From the NCBI GenBank assembly GCA_963742715.1, contig CAVUMR010000001.1, positions 1,364,001-1,428,000 on the forward strand: a DNA stretch of 64,000 nt. The letters are read 5' to 3'. The notes under the pieces are model-generated. The model did no database searches and was not told where the DNA came from. It saw only the letters and a list, made by a program, of their open reading frames with translations. Positions within the stretch are counted from its first letter, which is position 1; the number at the start of each line of letters is the position of its first letter. Of the stretch, positions 54,091 through 61,192 are shown in pieces. Source of the DNA: CAVUMR01 sp963742715 (GTDB taxonomy: Bacteria; Actinomycetota; Actinomycetes; Mycobacteriales; Micromonosporaceae). A program made the translations under genes and the position numbers.

Positions 54091-54146
54091 CCGCCCGTCC
54101 GCTGATCTCCCACCTCTGACTGCCGAGCGGTGACCGGCCGCGCCGG

Positions 54147-54989
54147 TCAGTCGACCCGCGGTGGCCCGGCTTCGATCCTCGCCGTCAACGTCTCGGCCAG
54201 TCGCTCGGCCGGAATGCCCCAGTCCGACTCGATCCACCAGGTGGCGCCCGCGTCCGCCCAGCTCTTCACCTCGGCGGCGGCCTCGTCCGGCCGGTCGGCG
54301 GGCGTGGTGCCCTCGGTGACCACGTCGAAGGGCTGGTCGGGGATGCCCTCGGCAGCCCGCCGCTCGGCGAGCAAGGCCACGCCGTCCCGGAGCATCTCCG
54401 GAGTCAGCCGGCCCTCGGTCTCGCCGGGCGGTGCCGCGTTGGGAATCCAGCCGTCGTACCGCGCCACCCGCGCCATCGACCTGGGTCGCCCGCACGCGCC
54501 GACCACCCAGGTGGTGATCCGGGGCTGCTGTACCGGCGGTGGCGGGGCGAAGAAGTCGGTGGCCGTGACCGTGTAGTGCTGACCCTGGTACGAGAAGGGC
54601 TGGCCCCGCCACAGCCCGGTCAGTACGTCGAGCCCCTCGTCGAGCAGCTCGGCGCGGGTACGCCGGCCCTGGTCCCGCTCGAACGCGGTCCATCCGGGGT
54701 GCAGGGCGCCCAGCCCGACGCTCAGGATCACCCGGCCGCCGGAGAAGTCGTCCAGCGTGGCGGTCTGCCCGGCCAGGTCCCACGGCCGCCGGCGCGGCAG
54801 CGGAGTCAGCATCGTGCCGAGCCTGATCCGCTCGGTGCGAGCCGCGGCCGCGGTCAGCAGCCCCCAGGCGTCGAGCCCCCAGACGGTCTCCGCGACGAAG
54901 ATCCCGTCCCAGCCGGAGTGCTCGGCGAGGGCGGCCAGCTCGGCGGTGAGCCTGCCGCCGGTGAACGGAAGAACAATCCCGTAGCGCAC
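54147..54989 (-). CDS. LLM-class flavin-dependent oxidoreductase
   Basis: 280 residues from GTG 54989. Luciferase-like barrel: AALAEHSGWDGIFVAETVWG, TERIRLGTMLTPLPRRRPWDLAGQTATLDDFSGGRVILSVGLG in pieces, then LDVLTGLWRGQPFSYQGQHY and WADAGATWWIE. The pattern is typical of F420- or FMN-using LLM enzymes of actinobacteria. Substrate unknown. It is not part of the lux-like operon (opposite strand, 0.6 kb away), and it is not recognisably LuxA or LuxB. Confidence 0.9.
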   Translation of the reverse strand: MRYGIVLPFTGGRLTAELAALAEHSGWDGIFVAETVWGLDAWGLLTAAAARTERIRLGTMLTPLPRRRPWDLAGQTATLDDFSGGRVILSVGLGALHPGWTAFERDQGRRTRAELLDEGLDVLTGLWRGQPFSYQGQHYTVTATDFFAPPPPVQQPRITTWVVGACGRPRSMARVARYDGWIPNAAPPGETEGRLTPEMLRDGVALLAERRAAEGIPDQPFDVVTEGTTPADRPDEAAAEVKSWADAGATWWIESDWGIPAERLAETLTARIEAGPPRVD

Positions 54990-55017
54990 CAGGCGGACGC
55001 TACCGGCCAGGTATGAC

Positions 55018-55140
55018 GCACCGCCGCCACTTCACCGCACCACGCCGCCTGACCGCACCGCCGCCACTTCACCGCACCACGCCGCCTGACCGCACCGCCG
55101 CCACTTCACCGCACCACGCCGCCTGACCGCACCGCCGCCG
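55018..55140. repeat. Three and a third 37-bp tandem repeats
   Basis: Units begin at 55018, 55055, 55092 and 55129 (partial) and start gcaccgccgccacttcaccg. Perfect or nearly so. They fill the space between the divergent-facing ends: upstream of the LLM gene (start 54989, minus) and downstream of the MarR gene (stop 55198, minus). No coding role. Confidence 0.85.
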
Positions 55141-55197
55141 GAGAGTCGGTAAGCGCGGCTGGCGGAGGCGCCGGACGGGAGACCGCGGGCGGGAGAC

Positions 55198-55686
55198 TCA
55201 GACCGGCACCGGGCCGGTACTGCCGGCGGCGGCGTCGGGTCGGACCGCGTCCCGGATCACCCGCAGCGTCGCGACCAGATCGTCCAGTTGGGCCGCGGTG
55301 AGCCGGCCGGTGAACCAGGTGTCGATGTCGGCGAGGTGCTGCGGAAGCAGGGCGGCCACCCGCTCCAGTCCCGCCTCGGTCAGCGCCGCGAAGAAACCGC
55401 GCCGGTCGCTCCGGCAGGTCTGCCGCTCGACCAGGCCGGCCTGTTCGAGCCGGTCGACCACCCGGGTCGCCCCGCTGGTGGACAGGGCGGCCTGGGCCGC
55501 CAGATCCGTCATCCGGAGCCGGTGCTCCGGCGAGCGGGCCAGCCGCATCAGCACCTCGAACTCGACCGCGGAGATGCGGTTGGCGGCGAGCAACGGCGCC
55601 ATCTTCGCGATCACACCCGCGTACGCCTCGGCGAACAGGCCCATCGCGGTGAGACGTGCGTCGTTGATGAGATCCACACCACTCAC
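55198..55686 (-). CDS. MarR-family transcriptional regulator
   Basis: 162 residues from GTG 55686. Winged helix: FEVLMRLARSPEHRLRMTDLAAQAALSTSGATRVVDRLEQAGLVER in pieces, with the wing CRSDRRGFFAALTEAG. The Cys in the wing (QTCRSDRR) could make it redox-sensitive. Divergent from yceI across 206 bases that contain a clear operator, so it most likely represses yceI and itself. Confidence 0.93.
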   Translation of the reverse strand: MSGVDLINDARLTAMGLFAEAYAGVIAKMAPLLAANRISAVEFEVLMRLARSPEHRLRMTDLAAQAALSTSGATRVVDRLEQAGLVERQTCRSDRRGFFAALTEAGLERVAALLPQHLADIDTWFTGRLTAAQLDDLVATLRVIRDAVRPDAAAGSTGPVPV

Positions 55687-55699
55687 CGTACCCGCTTGG

Positions 55700-55743
55700 T
55701 TGACACAGGGAATATTGCGAGGAGGATAGTTGCTAGCTCAACT
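55700..55743 (+). promoter_or_regulatory. yceI promoter with MarR operator AGTTG-N6-CAACT
   Basis: TTGACA at 55700-55705 is a consensus -35 for the + strand; the -10 is less clear (aggata at 55723-55728). The inverted repeat agttg (55728) ctagct caact (to 55743) overlaps or directly follows the -10. This resembles the binding motif reported for RosR/CosR-type MarR proteins (TTG TTGA-N-TCAACWA). Repression by steric block is the simple reading. Confidence 0.6.
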
Positions 55744-55778
55744 GAATCGCCGAGGTCGCTGGATCACAGATTTCAGCA

Positions 55779-55858
55779 CCGCTGAACCGCTCAACCGCTG
55801 AACCGCTCAACCGCTCAACCGCTCAACCGCTCAACCGCTCAACCGCTCAACCGCTGAA
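55779..55858. repeat. Ten 8-bp tandem repeats ccgct(c/g)aa upstream of yceI
   Basis: Ten contiguous units from 55779 to 55858; three carry g instead of c at position six. Junctions read GCTCAAC, identical to seven bases of the right operator half (gctcaact at 55736-55743). The array ends 34 bases before the yceI start and would be in its leader. Confidence 0.85.
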
Positions 55859-55892
55859 TACCCGAGCTTCCGTCCTTTTCAAGGAGTATCCG

Positions 55893-56468
55893 ATGACCCA
55901 GAGCGTGCTCGCCCCCCGCAGCTGGGACGGCGTCGTCGTACCCGCCCCCGGCACCTTCCGGCTCGACACCGCACACACCCGGGTCGGGTTCGTCGCCCGG
56001 CACCTCATGGTCAGCAAGGTGCGCGGTCACTTCGCCGACTTCGACGGCACCATCACGGTGACCGAGAACCCGCTGGAGTCCGGCGTCACCGCCACCATCC
56101 GTACCGGCAGCATCGACACCGGCGTGGCCGACCGTGACAAGCACCTGCGTACCAACGACTTCCTCGAGGTCGAGAAGTACCCCGAGCTGAGCTTCCGCAG
56201 CCTGCGCGTGAGCAGCCACTCCGGCTCGACGTTCACCGTGGTCGGCGAGTTGACCATCAAGGACGTCACCCGCGAGGTCGAGCTGACCGTCGAACTCGAG
56301 GGCGTCGCGCAGAGCCCGTGGGGCCAGGAGGTACTTGCCTTCTCCGCGCGTACCCAGATCGACCGGGAAGCCTGGGGCATCACCTGGAACCAGGCCCTGG
56401 AGTCCGGTGGCGTGCTGGTCAGCAAGAACATCACCATCGAGATCGAGGGCGAAGCAGTCCGCGCCTGA
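55893..56468 (+). CDS. YceI-family lipid-binding protein
   Basis: 191 residues from ATG 55893 with aaggag ten bases upstream. The lipocalin-like barrel of YceI is clear: FRLDTAHTRVGFVARHLMVSKVRGHFADFDG in pieces, HLRTNDFLEVEKYPELSF, GELTIKDVTREVEL and WGITWNQALESGGVLVSKN. YceI proteins bind polyisoprenoids or fatty amides. No signal peptide, unlike the E. coli protein, so it is cytoplasmic or exported another way. Controlled by the divergent MarR. Confidence 0.95.
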   Translation: MTQSVLAPRSWDGVVVPAPGTFRLDTAHTRVGFVARHLMVSKVRGHFADFDGTITVTENPLESGVTATIRTGSIDTGVADRDKHLRTNDFLEVEKYPELSFRSLRVSSHSGSTFTVVGELTIKDVTREVELTVELEGVAQSPWGQEVLAFSARTQIDREAWGITWNQALESGGVLVSKNITIEIEGEAVRA

Positions 56469-56594
56469 TCTCCCGGCGTACCGATGGCGGATCCGTTGCT
56501 CCGGCGCGGATCCGCCGCCGTGTGTCCGGCGCAGTGTGCCCGGTGGGGCCAGCCCTCGGCCGGCACCTCCGGCGCAACCAGCGACCCGAGCCGG

Positions 56595-57287
56595 TCAGTC
56601 AGCCGATCGGGACCGGGTCGCGAAGGTGAGTGCGAGCCGAACCGCCAGCCACAGCGCGCCGATCGCGAACGGGGTCACCAGCAGCAACCAGACCAGCAGT
56701 CCGGGCCATGGAGTTCCGGTCCAGCCGTGGTCGTTGCCCACCCAGCCGACGCACACCTCCCGTTGCGTACCGGACGGCGGCGCCGCGTCCTGGATCACCA
56801 GCTCGTGACTGTCCCCATTGGCCAGATACCACCCGGTGCCGTAGGACGCACCGCGATCGGCCATCCGGCCCTCGACGTTGACCGTCACGGTCTGGCCAAC
56901 GCCCAGCGCGCACAACCCGGCCGGCGCGGTGGGCAACGAGATGACCACCGCGGCGAGCGCGCAGAGCACAGCCCAGGCGAATAGCCAGATGCGTTCGCGC
57001 CGGAGTCCCGGTGGGGCCGCCACCCGGGCCCCGATCCGGCGACCGGCGACGGTGGCGGCCAACAGCCCCAGCGCCCCGGCGATGAAGACCAGTACGCCGA
57101 CGACCACCAGGAAAGCGGTCACCGTGCCGTACAGCCAACCAGCCCTTCCACCAGGCTGGTTGCGCCCGGTGAGGTCGGCCAGTACCGCGACGAGCGCCGC
57201 GAAGGCTCCCCATCCCAGTGCGCCGAGACTCGCGCGGCGCCAACGGTCCCAGCGCACCGCGATGGCCTCAAAAGCCGGCCGTTCCAT
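56595..57287 (-). CDS. Hypothetical four-helix membrane protein
   Basis: 230 residues from ATG 57287. Helices near residues 20-40 (LGALGWGAFAALVAVLA), 55-80 (FLVVVGVLVFIAGALGLLA), 100-118 (IWLFAWAVLCALAAVVI) and 203-225 (LLVWLLLVTPFAIGALWLAV). The long outside loop between helices three and four has strands such as TVTVNVEGRMADRG and HELVIQDAAPP and two cysteines (GLCALG, REVCVGW) that may pair. No family recognised. Divergent from the GCS2 gene, start to start 125 bases. Confidence 0.7.
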   Translation of the reverse strand: MERPAFEAIAVRWDRWRRASLGALGWGAFAALVAVLADLTGRNQPGGRAGWLYGTVTAFLVVVGVLVFIAGALGLLAATVAGRRIGARVAAPPGLRRERIWLFAWAVLCALAAVVISLPTAPAGLCALGVGQTVTVNVEGRMADRGASYGTGWYLANGDSHELVIQDAAPPSGTQREVCVGWVGNDHGWTGTPWPGLLVWLLLVTPFAIGALWLAVRLALTFATRSRSAD

Positions 57288-57411
57288 GGATTAATCGTAT
57301 GAGGACGGGCAAATAGTGCATCTCAGTGTCCGGTCAGATACTGGCAGTGCGTGCCGGCTGTATCTACGGTTGGTATCCGTACGCCTGCGTACGACCCGGG
57401 GGGAGGGCCCA

Positions 57412-58890
57412 ATGGGGAAGCAGGTGGACGAGCGTGGGTTCAGTGCAGACGACATGCAGCGGTACCGCCGGAAGGTGCGCCGTTGCCTCGACGTCTTCGC
57501 GCTCATGCTCAATGACTTCCGATTCGACGCCGACAAGCCGCTCACCGGTCTGGAGATCGAGCTCAATCTCGTCGAGGACGACGCGTCGCCCGCCATGAAG
57601 AACGCCGAGGTGCTCGCACTGATCGCGAACCCTCGGTTCCAGACCGAGCTGGGCCAGTTCAACATCGAGATCAACGTACAACCGCGGTTGATAGCCGGCG
57701 ACGGTTTCACCGTGTACGAACGGGACCTGCTCACGATCCTCAACCAGGCGGAGGAGCGCGCCCAACGGGCCGGCGCGCACATCTGCACGATCGGCATCCT
57801 GCCGACGCTGGAGCAGAAGCACGCGCAGTTGGAGAACCTGTCCGCGAACCCGCGGTACCGGCTGCTCAACGAGCGGATCGTCGCCGCCCGCGGCGAGGAC
57901 CTGCGGCTGAACATCATGGGTGCCGAGCGGCTGCAGACCTCGGCCGACTCGATCGCGCCCGAGGCCGCGTGTACCAGCCTTCAGTTCCACCTGCAGGTCG
58001 CGCCCGAGACGTTCGCGCAGTACTGGAACGCGTCTCAGGCGCTGACCGGGATCCAGTGCGCGATCGGCGCGAACTCGCCGTACCTGTTCGGCAAGCACCT
58101 GTGGGCGGAGACCCGGATCGCCCTGTTCGAGCAGGCCACCGACACCAGGTCCGAAGAGCTCAAAGCCCAGGGGGTACGCGCGCGCGTCTGGTTCGGCGAG
58201 CGCTGGATCACCTCGATCTTCGACCTGTTCGAGGAGAACGTGCGGTACTTCACGCCGCTGTTGCCGATGTGCGCGGACGAGGATCCGGTGGCCGTACTGG
58301 AGTCCGGCGGGGTGCCGCAACTGGAGGAGCTGCGGCTGCACAACGGCACCGTGTACCGGTGGAACCGGCCGGTGTACGACATCATGAACGGCCGGCCACA
58401 CCTGCGGGTGGAGAACCGGGTACTGCCGGCCGGCCCGACCGTGGTGGACATGCTGGCCAACGCGGCGTTCTTCTACGGCGTGGTCCGTACCCTCGCCGAG
58501 GAGGACCGTCCGATCTGGACGCAGATGACGTTCAGTGCGGCCGAGGAGAACTTCCACTCCGCCGCCCGCGACGGACTGCGGTCGCGGGTCTACTGGCCGC
58601 GGCACGGGGAGCTGCCGGTCACCGATCTGGTGCTGCGGCACCTGCTGCCCAAGGCGTACGAGGGGCTCGACCGCTGCGGGGTCGACCCGGTGAGCCGGGA
58701 CCGGTTGCTCGGCATCATCGAGCAGCGCTGTACGACCCACTCGAACGGCTCCACCTGGCAGGTCGAGACGGTGGAGAAACTCTCCGACGGCCGTGGGCTG
58801 ACCCGACCCGACGCGCTGGCCGAGATGACCCGTCGGTACCGCGAGCTGATGCTCACGAACGAGCCGGTGCACACCTGGCCGATCGGCTGA
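57412..58890 (+). CDS. Glutamate-cysteine ligase family (GCS2) protein
   Basis: 492 residues from ATG 57412 with ggggggagg six bases ahead. ATP-grasp-like GCS2 fold: TGLEIELNLVEDDASP, QFNIEINVQPRL, SLQFHLQVAPETF, AIGANSPYLFGKHLWAETR, RPHLRVENRVLPAGPTVVDM. These match the actinobacterial GCS-like group in species that use mycothiol, where the true substrate is not always glutamate plus cysteine. It forms an amide or peptide-like bond using ATP. Ends in a terminator shared with the convergent Rrf2 gene. Confidence 0.88.
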   Translation: MGKQVDERGFSADDMQRYRRKVRRCLDVFALMLNDFRFDADKPLTGLEIELNLVEDDASPAMKNAEVLALIANPRFQTELGQFNIEINVQPRLIAGDGFTVYERDLLTILNQAEERAQRAGAHICTIGILPTLEQKHAQLENLSANPRYRLLNERIVAARGEDLRLNIMGAERLQTSADSIAPEAACTSLQFHLQVAPETFAQYWNASQALTGIQCAIGANSPYLFGKHLWAETRIALFEQATDTRSEELKAQGVRARVWFGERWITSIFDLFEENVRYFTPLLPMCADEDPVAVLESGGVPQLEELRLHNGTVYRWNRPVYDIMNGRPHLRVENRVLPAGPTVVDMLANAAFFYGVVRTLAEEDRPIWTQMTFSAAEENFHSAARDGLRSRVYWPRHGELPVTDLVLRHLLPKAYEGLDRCGVDPVSRDRLLGIIEQRCTTHSNGSTWQVETVEKLSDGRGLTRPDALAEMTRRYRELMLTNEPVHTWPIG

Positions 58891-58893
58891 CCA

Positions 58894-58933
58894 GCACCCC
58901 TGAATCGGCGGCGGGCCGCTGGTTCAGGGGTGC
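58894..58933. terminator. Convergent terminator hairpin between GCS2 and Rrf2 genes
   Basis: Arms 58894-58904 (gcacccctgaa) and 58923-58933 pair over 11 bases around an 18-base GC-rich loop. The right arm overlaps the last codons of the Rrf2 gene (stop at 58924). Confidence 0.7.
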
Positions 58934-59385
58934 GGCACGGTCCAGGCGCGCTTGTCCTCGGTCAGCAGCCGCACCATTTCCGGCAGCTCGCCGGACGCGA
59001 TGTGCTCGAGCGTGACCGACTCCAGGATCTGCCGTTCGCTGGCTCGCAGCGCGATCCACACGCGTTGCAGCGGCTGCGCGGCACCGGTGTAGTCGACGTC
59101 TTCGGGGCGCGCGCCGCGTACGCCCAGCAAAGGTCCGTCGACGGCCCGGATGATGTCGGCGAGTGAGATCTCGCCCGGCGGCCGGGCCAGCCAGTAACCC
59201 CCGACCGGGCCGCGCTGGCTGCGGACCAGGCCGGCCCGGCGGAGCTGGGTGAGGATGTGCTCGAGGAACTTCCCCGGGATCCGCTGGGTGGTCGCGAGGT
59301 GTTCGGCGGTCACCGGGCCACCCCCGGCGCAGGACAGTTCCGCCGCCGCGCGGAGGGCGTAGTCGACCCGGGCAGATAGCCGCAT
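58924..59385 (-). CDS. Rrf2-family transcriptional regulator
   Basis: 153 residues from ATG 59385. N-terminal winged helix: MRLSARVDYALRAAAELSC, VTAEHLATTQRIPGKFLEHILTQLRRAGLV in pieces, SQRGPVGGYWLARPPGEISLADIIRAVDG. Only one cysteine (Cys19), so it lacks the three Cys that hold an iron-sulfur cluster in IscR/NsrR; it must sense something else, like CymR. Target not evident; convergent with GCS2. Confidence 0.93.
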   Translation of the reverse strand: MRLSARVDYALRAAAELSCAGGGPVTAEHLATTQRIPGKFLEHILTQLRRAGLVRSQRGPVGGYWLARPPGEISLADIIRAVDGPLLGVRGARPEDVDYTGAAQPLQRVWIALRASERQILESVTLEHIASGELPEMVRLLTEDKRAWTVPHP

Positions 59386-59485
59386 GGCGCGATTATCACC
59401 CGCGCGTCCAGCGGGGACGTCAGCTGCATGGTCCCGATAGGGCTCCGATGCGGCCCGTGACCCCTTCCCCGGTGACCCTTCCCGG

Positions 59486-60184
59486 TCAGCCTTCCGACTG
59501 GCGCGCCGGACCGACGATCTTGTCCACCAGGCCGTACTCCTGCGCGGCGGAGGCATCTAGCAGCCGCCCGTCGGTGAGGTCGCGTTCCACCTCGGCGCGC
59601 GGCCGACCGGTCGCCGCGGCGAGCCGGACGATCAGGTCGTCCAGCATGCGCAGGTGCCGGCCGGCGGCGTCCACGACCTCATCGGCGGTACCGGCCGCCT
59701 CAGCCAGTCGCGGCTCGGCCAGCCGGAACCGCGCGTGCGGGTACGCCGAGCGCTGCGGTGCCGCGGCGTACACGCCCAGTGCCGCTCCGACCACCTCGCC
59801 GGTGGCCACCGCCTCCACCGGTACCCGCATCACGTCCAGGGTGTCGATCAAGGTGAACGCGGCGCCCAGGTCACCGCCGGGACTGGACAGGTGCAGTCGT
59901 ACCGGCTTGAGCTCGAGCGCGTCGAGGGTCAGCAGCGCGGCCGACACCCGGGAGGCCAACTCCCCCGACAGTGGGCCGGACAGCAGCACGATGCGCTGGT
60001 CGAACAGCCGCTGCTCGAGCCACGGCTCCAGCGCTCCGGCACCCGGCTCCGGGAGTCCCGGGCGGTCCGGCGGTCCCGGCCGGTCCGGCGGTCCGGGCCG
60101 GCGACCCGGCTGCCGCCACGGCGTCCACTCGGGCGGGCCGACCGAGCTGCCGACCGGCCGACCTGGTGCCACTCCGCTGCCCAT
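59486..60184 (-). CDS. ClpP-like protein lacking catalytic Ser and His (pseudoprotease)
   Basis: 232 residues from ATG 60184. After a Pro/Gly/Arg-rich N-terminus (~50 residues, GPPDRPGPPDRPG) the ClpP fold is clear: RIVLLSGPLSGELASRVSAALL, HLSSPGGDLGAAFTLIDTL and RLLDASAAQEYGLVDKIVG. At the active Ser the family has GQAASMGA; here ATGEVVGAALGV puts Gly133 there. At the His (MIHQP) it has RLAEP, with Ala156. So it should not cut peptides by the usual triad; it may be a structural ring subunit. Five bases after the XRE gene, same strand. Confidence 0.85.
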   Translation of the reverse strand: MGSGVAPGRPVGSSVGPPEWTPWRQPGRRPGPPDRPGPPDRPGLPEPGAGALEPWLEQRLFDQRIVLLSGPLSGELASRVSAALLTLDALELKPVRLHLSSPGGDLGAAFTLIDTLDVMRVPVEAVATGEVVGAALGVYAAAPQRSAYPHARFRLAEPRLAEAAGTADEVVDAAGRHLRMLDDLIVRLAAATGRPRAEVERDLTDGRLLDASAAQEYGLVDKIVGPARQSEG

Positions 60185-60189
60185 CCGCC

Positions 60190-60576
60190 TCAGTCCTCTC
60201 CTGACTCGCGCAGCCGCAACTCGAGTCGATGCCCGACCGCGGCCGCGTACCGCTCCAAGGTGGACAGCCGGACGTCCACACCGCCGGCCTCCAGCCGCGC
60301 CACCGCCGGCTGCGAGGTGCCCATCCGGGCCGCCACGTCGGTCTGGGACAGTCCGGCCGCGTGCCGGTGGGCCACCAGGTCGGCGACCACGTCCCGACGG
60401 CGCATCGCCATCTCCCGGAATCCCGGAAGCAGCGGCAGGTTGTCCGGGCTGGCCGGACCGTCCGGGCTGGCCGGACCGTCCGGGCTGGCCGGACCGTCCG
60501 GGCTGGCCGGACCGGCTGGACCGGCCGGGCTGTCGTCGCCGCGAGGGCCGTCCGCCCGGCCCGCCTCGTCGTCCAT
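60190..60576 (-). CDS. XRE-family regulator coupled to ClpP-like gene
   Basis: 128 residues from ATG 60576 (frame open upstream to 60942). Residues 1-50 contain four exact GPASPD repeats. The HTH is LVAHRHAAGLSQTDVAARMGTSQPAVARLEAGG, then VRLSTLERYAAAVGHRLEL, as in HigA-type antitoxins and XRE regulators. Its stop lies six bases from the ClpP-like ATG. An XRE regulator with a degradation-linked partner recalls antitoxin systems, but no toxin is seen. Confidence 0.88.
   Translation of the reverse strand: MDDEAGRADGPRGDDSPAGPAGPASPDGPASPDGPASPDGPASPDNLPLLPGFREMAMRRRDVVADLVAHRHAAGLSQTDVAARMGTSQPAVARLEAGGVDVRLSTLERYAAAVGHRLELRLRESGED
60442..60513. repeat. Four exact 18-bp tandem repeats inside the XRE gene
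   Basis: gtccgggctggccggacc four times, in frame (18 = 6 codons), encoding GPASPD on the minus strand. Copy number could vary without a frameshift. Confidence 0.9.
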
Positions 60577-60757
60577 ATCAGAAACGATATCGCGTACTCG
60601 CGTGACCGGAGATCCGTCCGGAAATCTGCCCGGAAATCTGTCCCTGCGACGTCCGCATTGGCATGAAACCGGGATGACTTGGGAACCTCTTCCCACTGCA
60701 ATGGGTCTGCGTGCTCTGTACGCTTTGCAATCACGCAGTATCGTGCTCGATCGGGTA

Positions 60758-60771
60758 AAAACGGACGTTTT
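60758..60771. promoter_or_regulatory. AAAACG-GA-CGTTTT inverted repeat before WXG100 gene
   Basis: Six-base arms with a two-base centre, in an AT-rich stretch 32 bases ahead of the start at 60803. Candidate operator near the promoter of the WXG100 cluster. Confidence 0.4.
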
Positions 60772-60802
60772 ATACGCCGTCGGTGTACGGGGATGAGGTG
60801 TG

Positions 60803-61150
60803 ATGTCCTTCTTCGATGTCAACCCGGACGCGGTTGCCAGCGCCGGCCGCAGCACGTCGGCCACCGCGTCGTCCTGGGAGTCCTGGGCCAACAAGTCGGA
60901 GAACCTGCTCCGCAACGCCGCGAGCGACGCCCACGACAGCACCTTCTCGGCCGCGCTCGAGGGTTACCTCTCGCAGCTGAACCCGACCATGCACAGCGTC
61001 GGCAAGGAAGTCGACGCGGTCGGCACCAACACCGTCTCGGCCGCGCACACGGTCACCAACAGCGACACCGAGGCGTCCCACCAGCTCAGCCAGCACGGCC
61101 GGCACCTCGATCACGAAGCTTCGACGCTACGGCGTCCGATCAATCCTTGA
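60803..61150 (+). CDS. WXG100-like small protein, paralogue A
   Basis: 115 residues from ATG 60803 (GTG 60800 is adjacent). N-terminal FFDVNPDAVASAGRSTSA, then SSWESWANKSENLLRNA with the Trp at the helix start and a second helix YLSQLNPTMHSVGKEVDAVG. It pairs by resemblance with the gene at 63567-63950 on the other strand. Likely a type VII substrate or partner of the large protein just after it (43 bases). Confidence 0.75.
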   Translation: MSFFDVNPDAVASAGRSTSATASSWESWANKSENLLRNAASDAHDSTFSAALEGYLSQLNPTMHSVGKEVDAVGTNTVSAAHTVTNSDTEASHQLSQHGRHLDHEASTLRRPINP

Positions 61151-61192
61151 TCAGCTCGACCACTGGTCAGCTCTGGCGGACAAGGAGCGAGC

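Noticed and set aside
54147..54989. LLM oxidoreductase as the missing luciferase for the lux-like pair
   Set aside because: Opposite strand, other side of a CBS gene, and its sequence is a generic LLM type; no second subunit.
55779..55858. Possible CRISPR or microsatellite-only artefact
   Set aside because: Eight-base units without spacers are not CRISPR; a plain microsatellite is possible but the operator-half identity is worth reporting.
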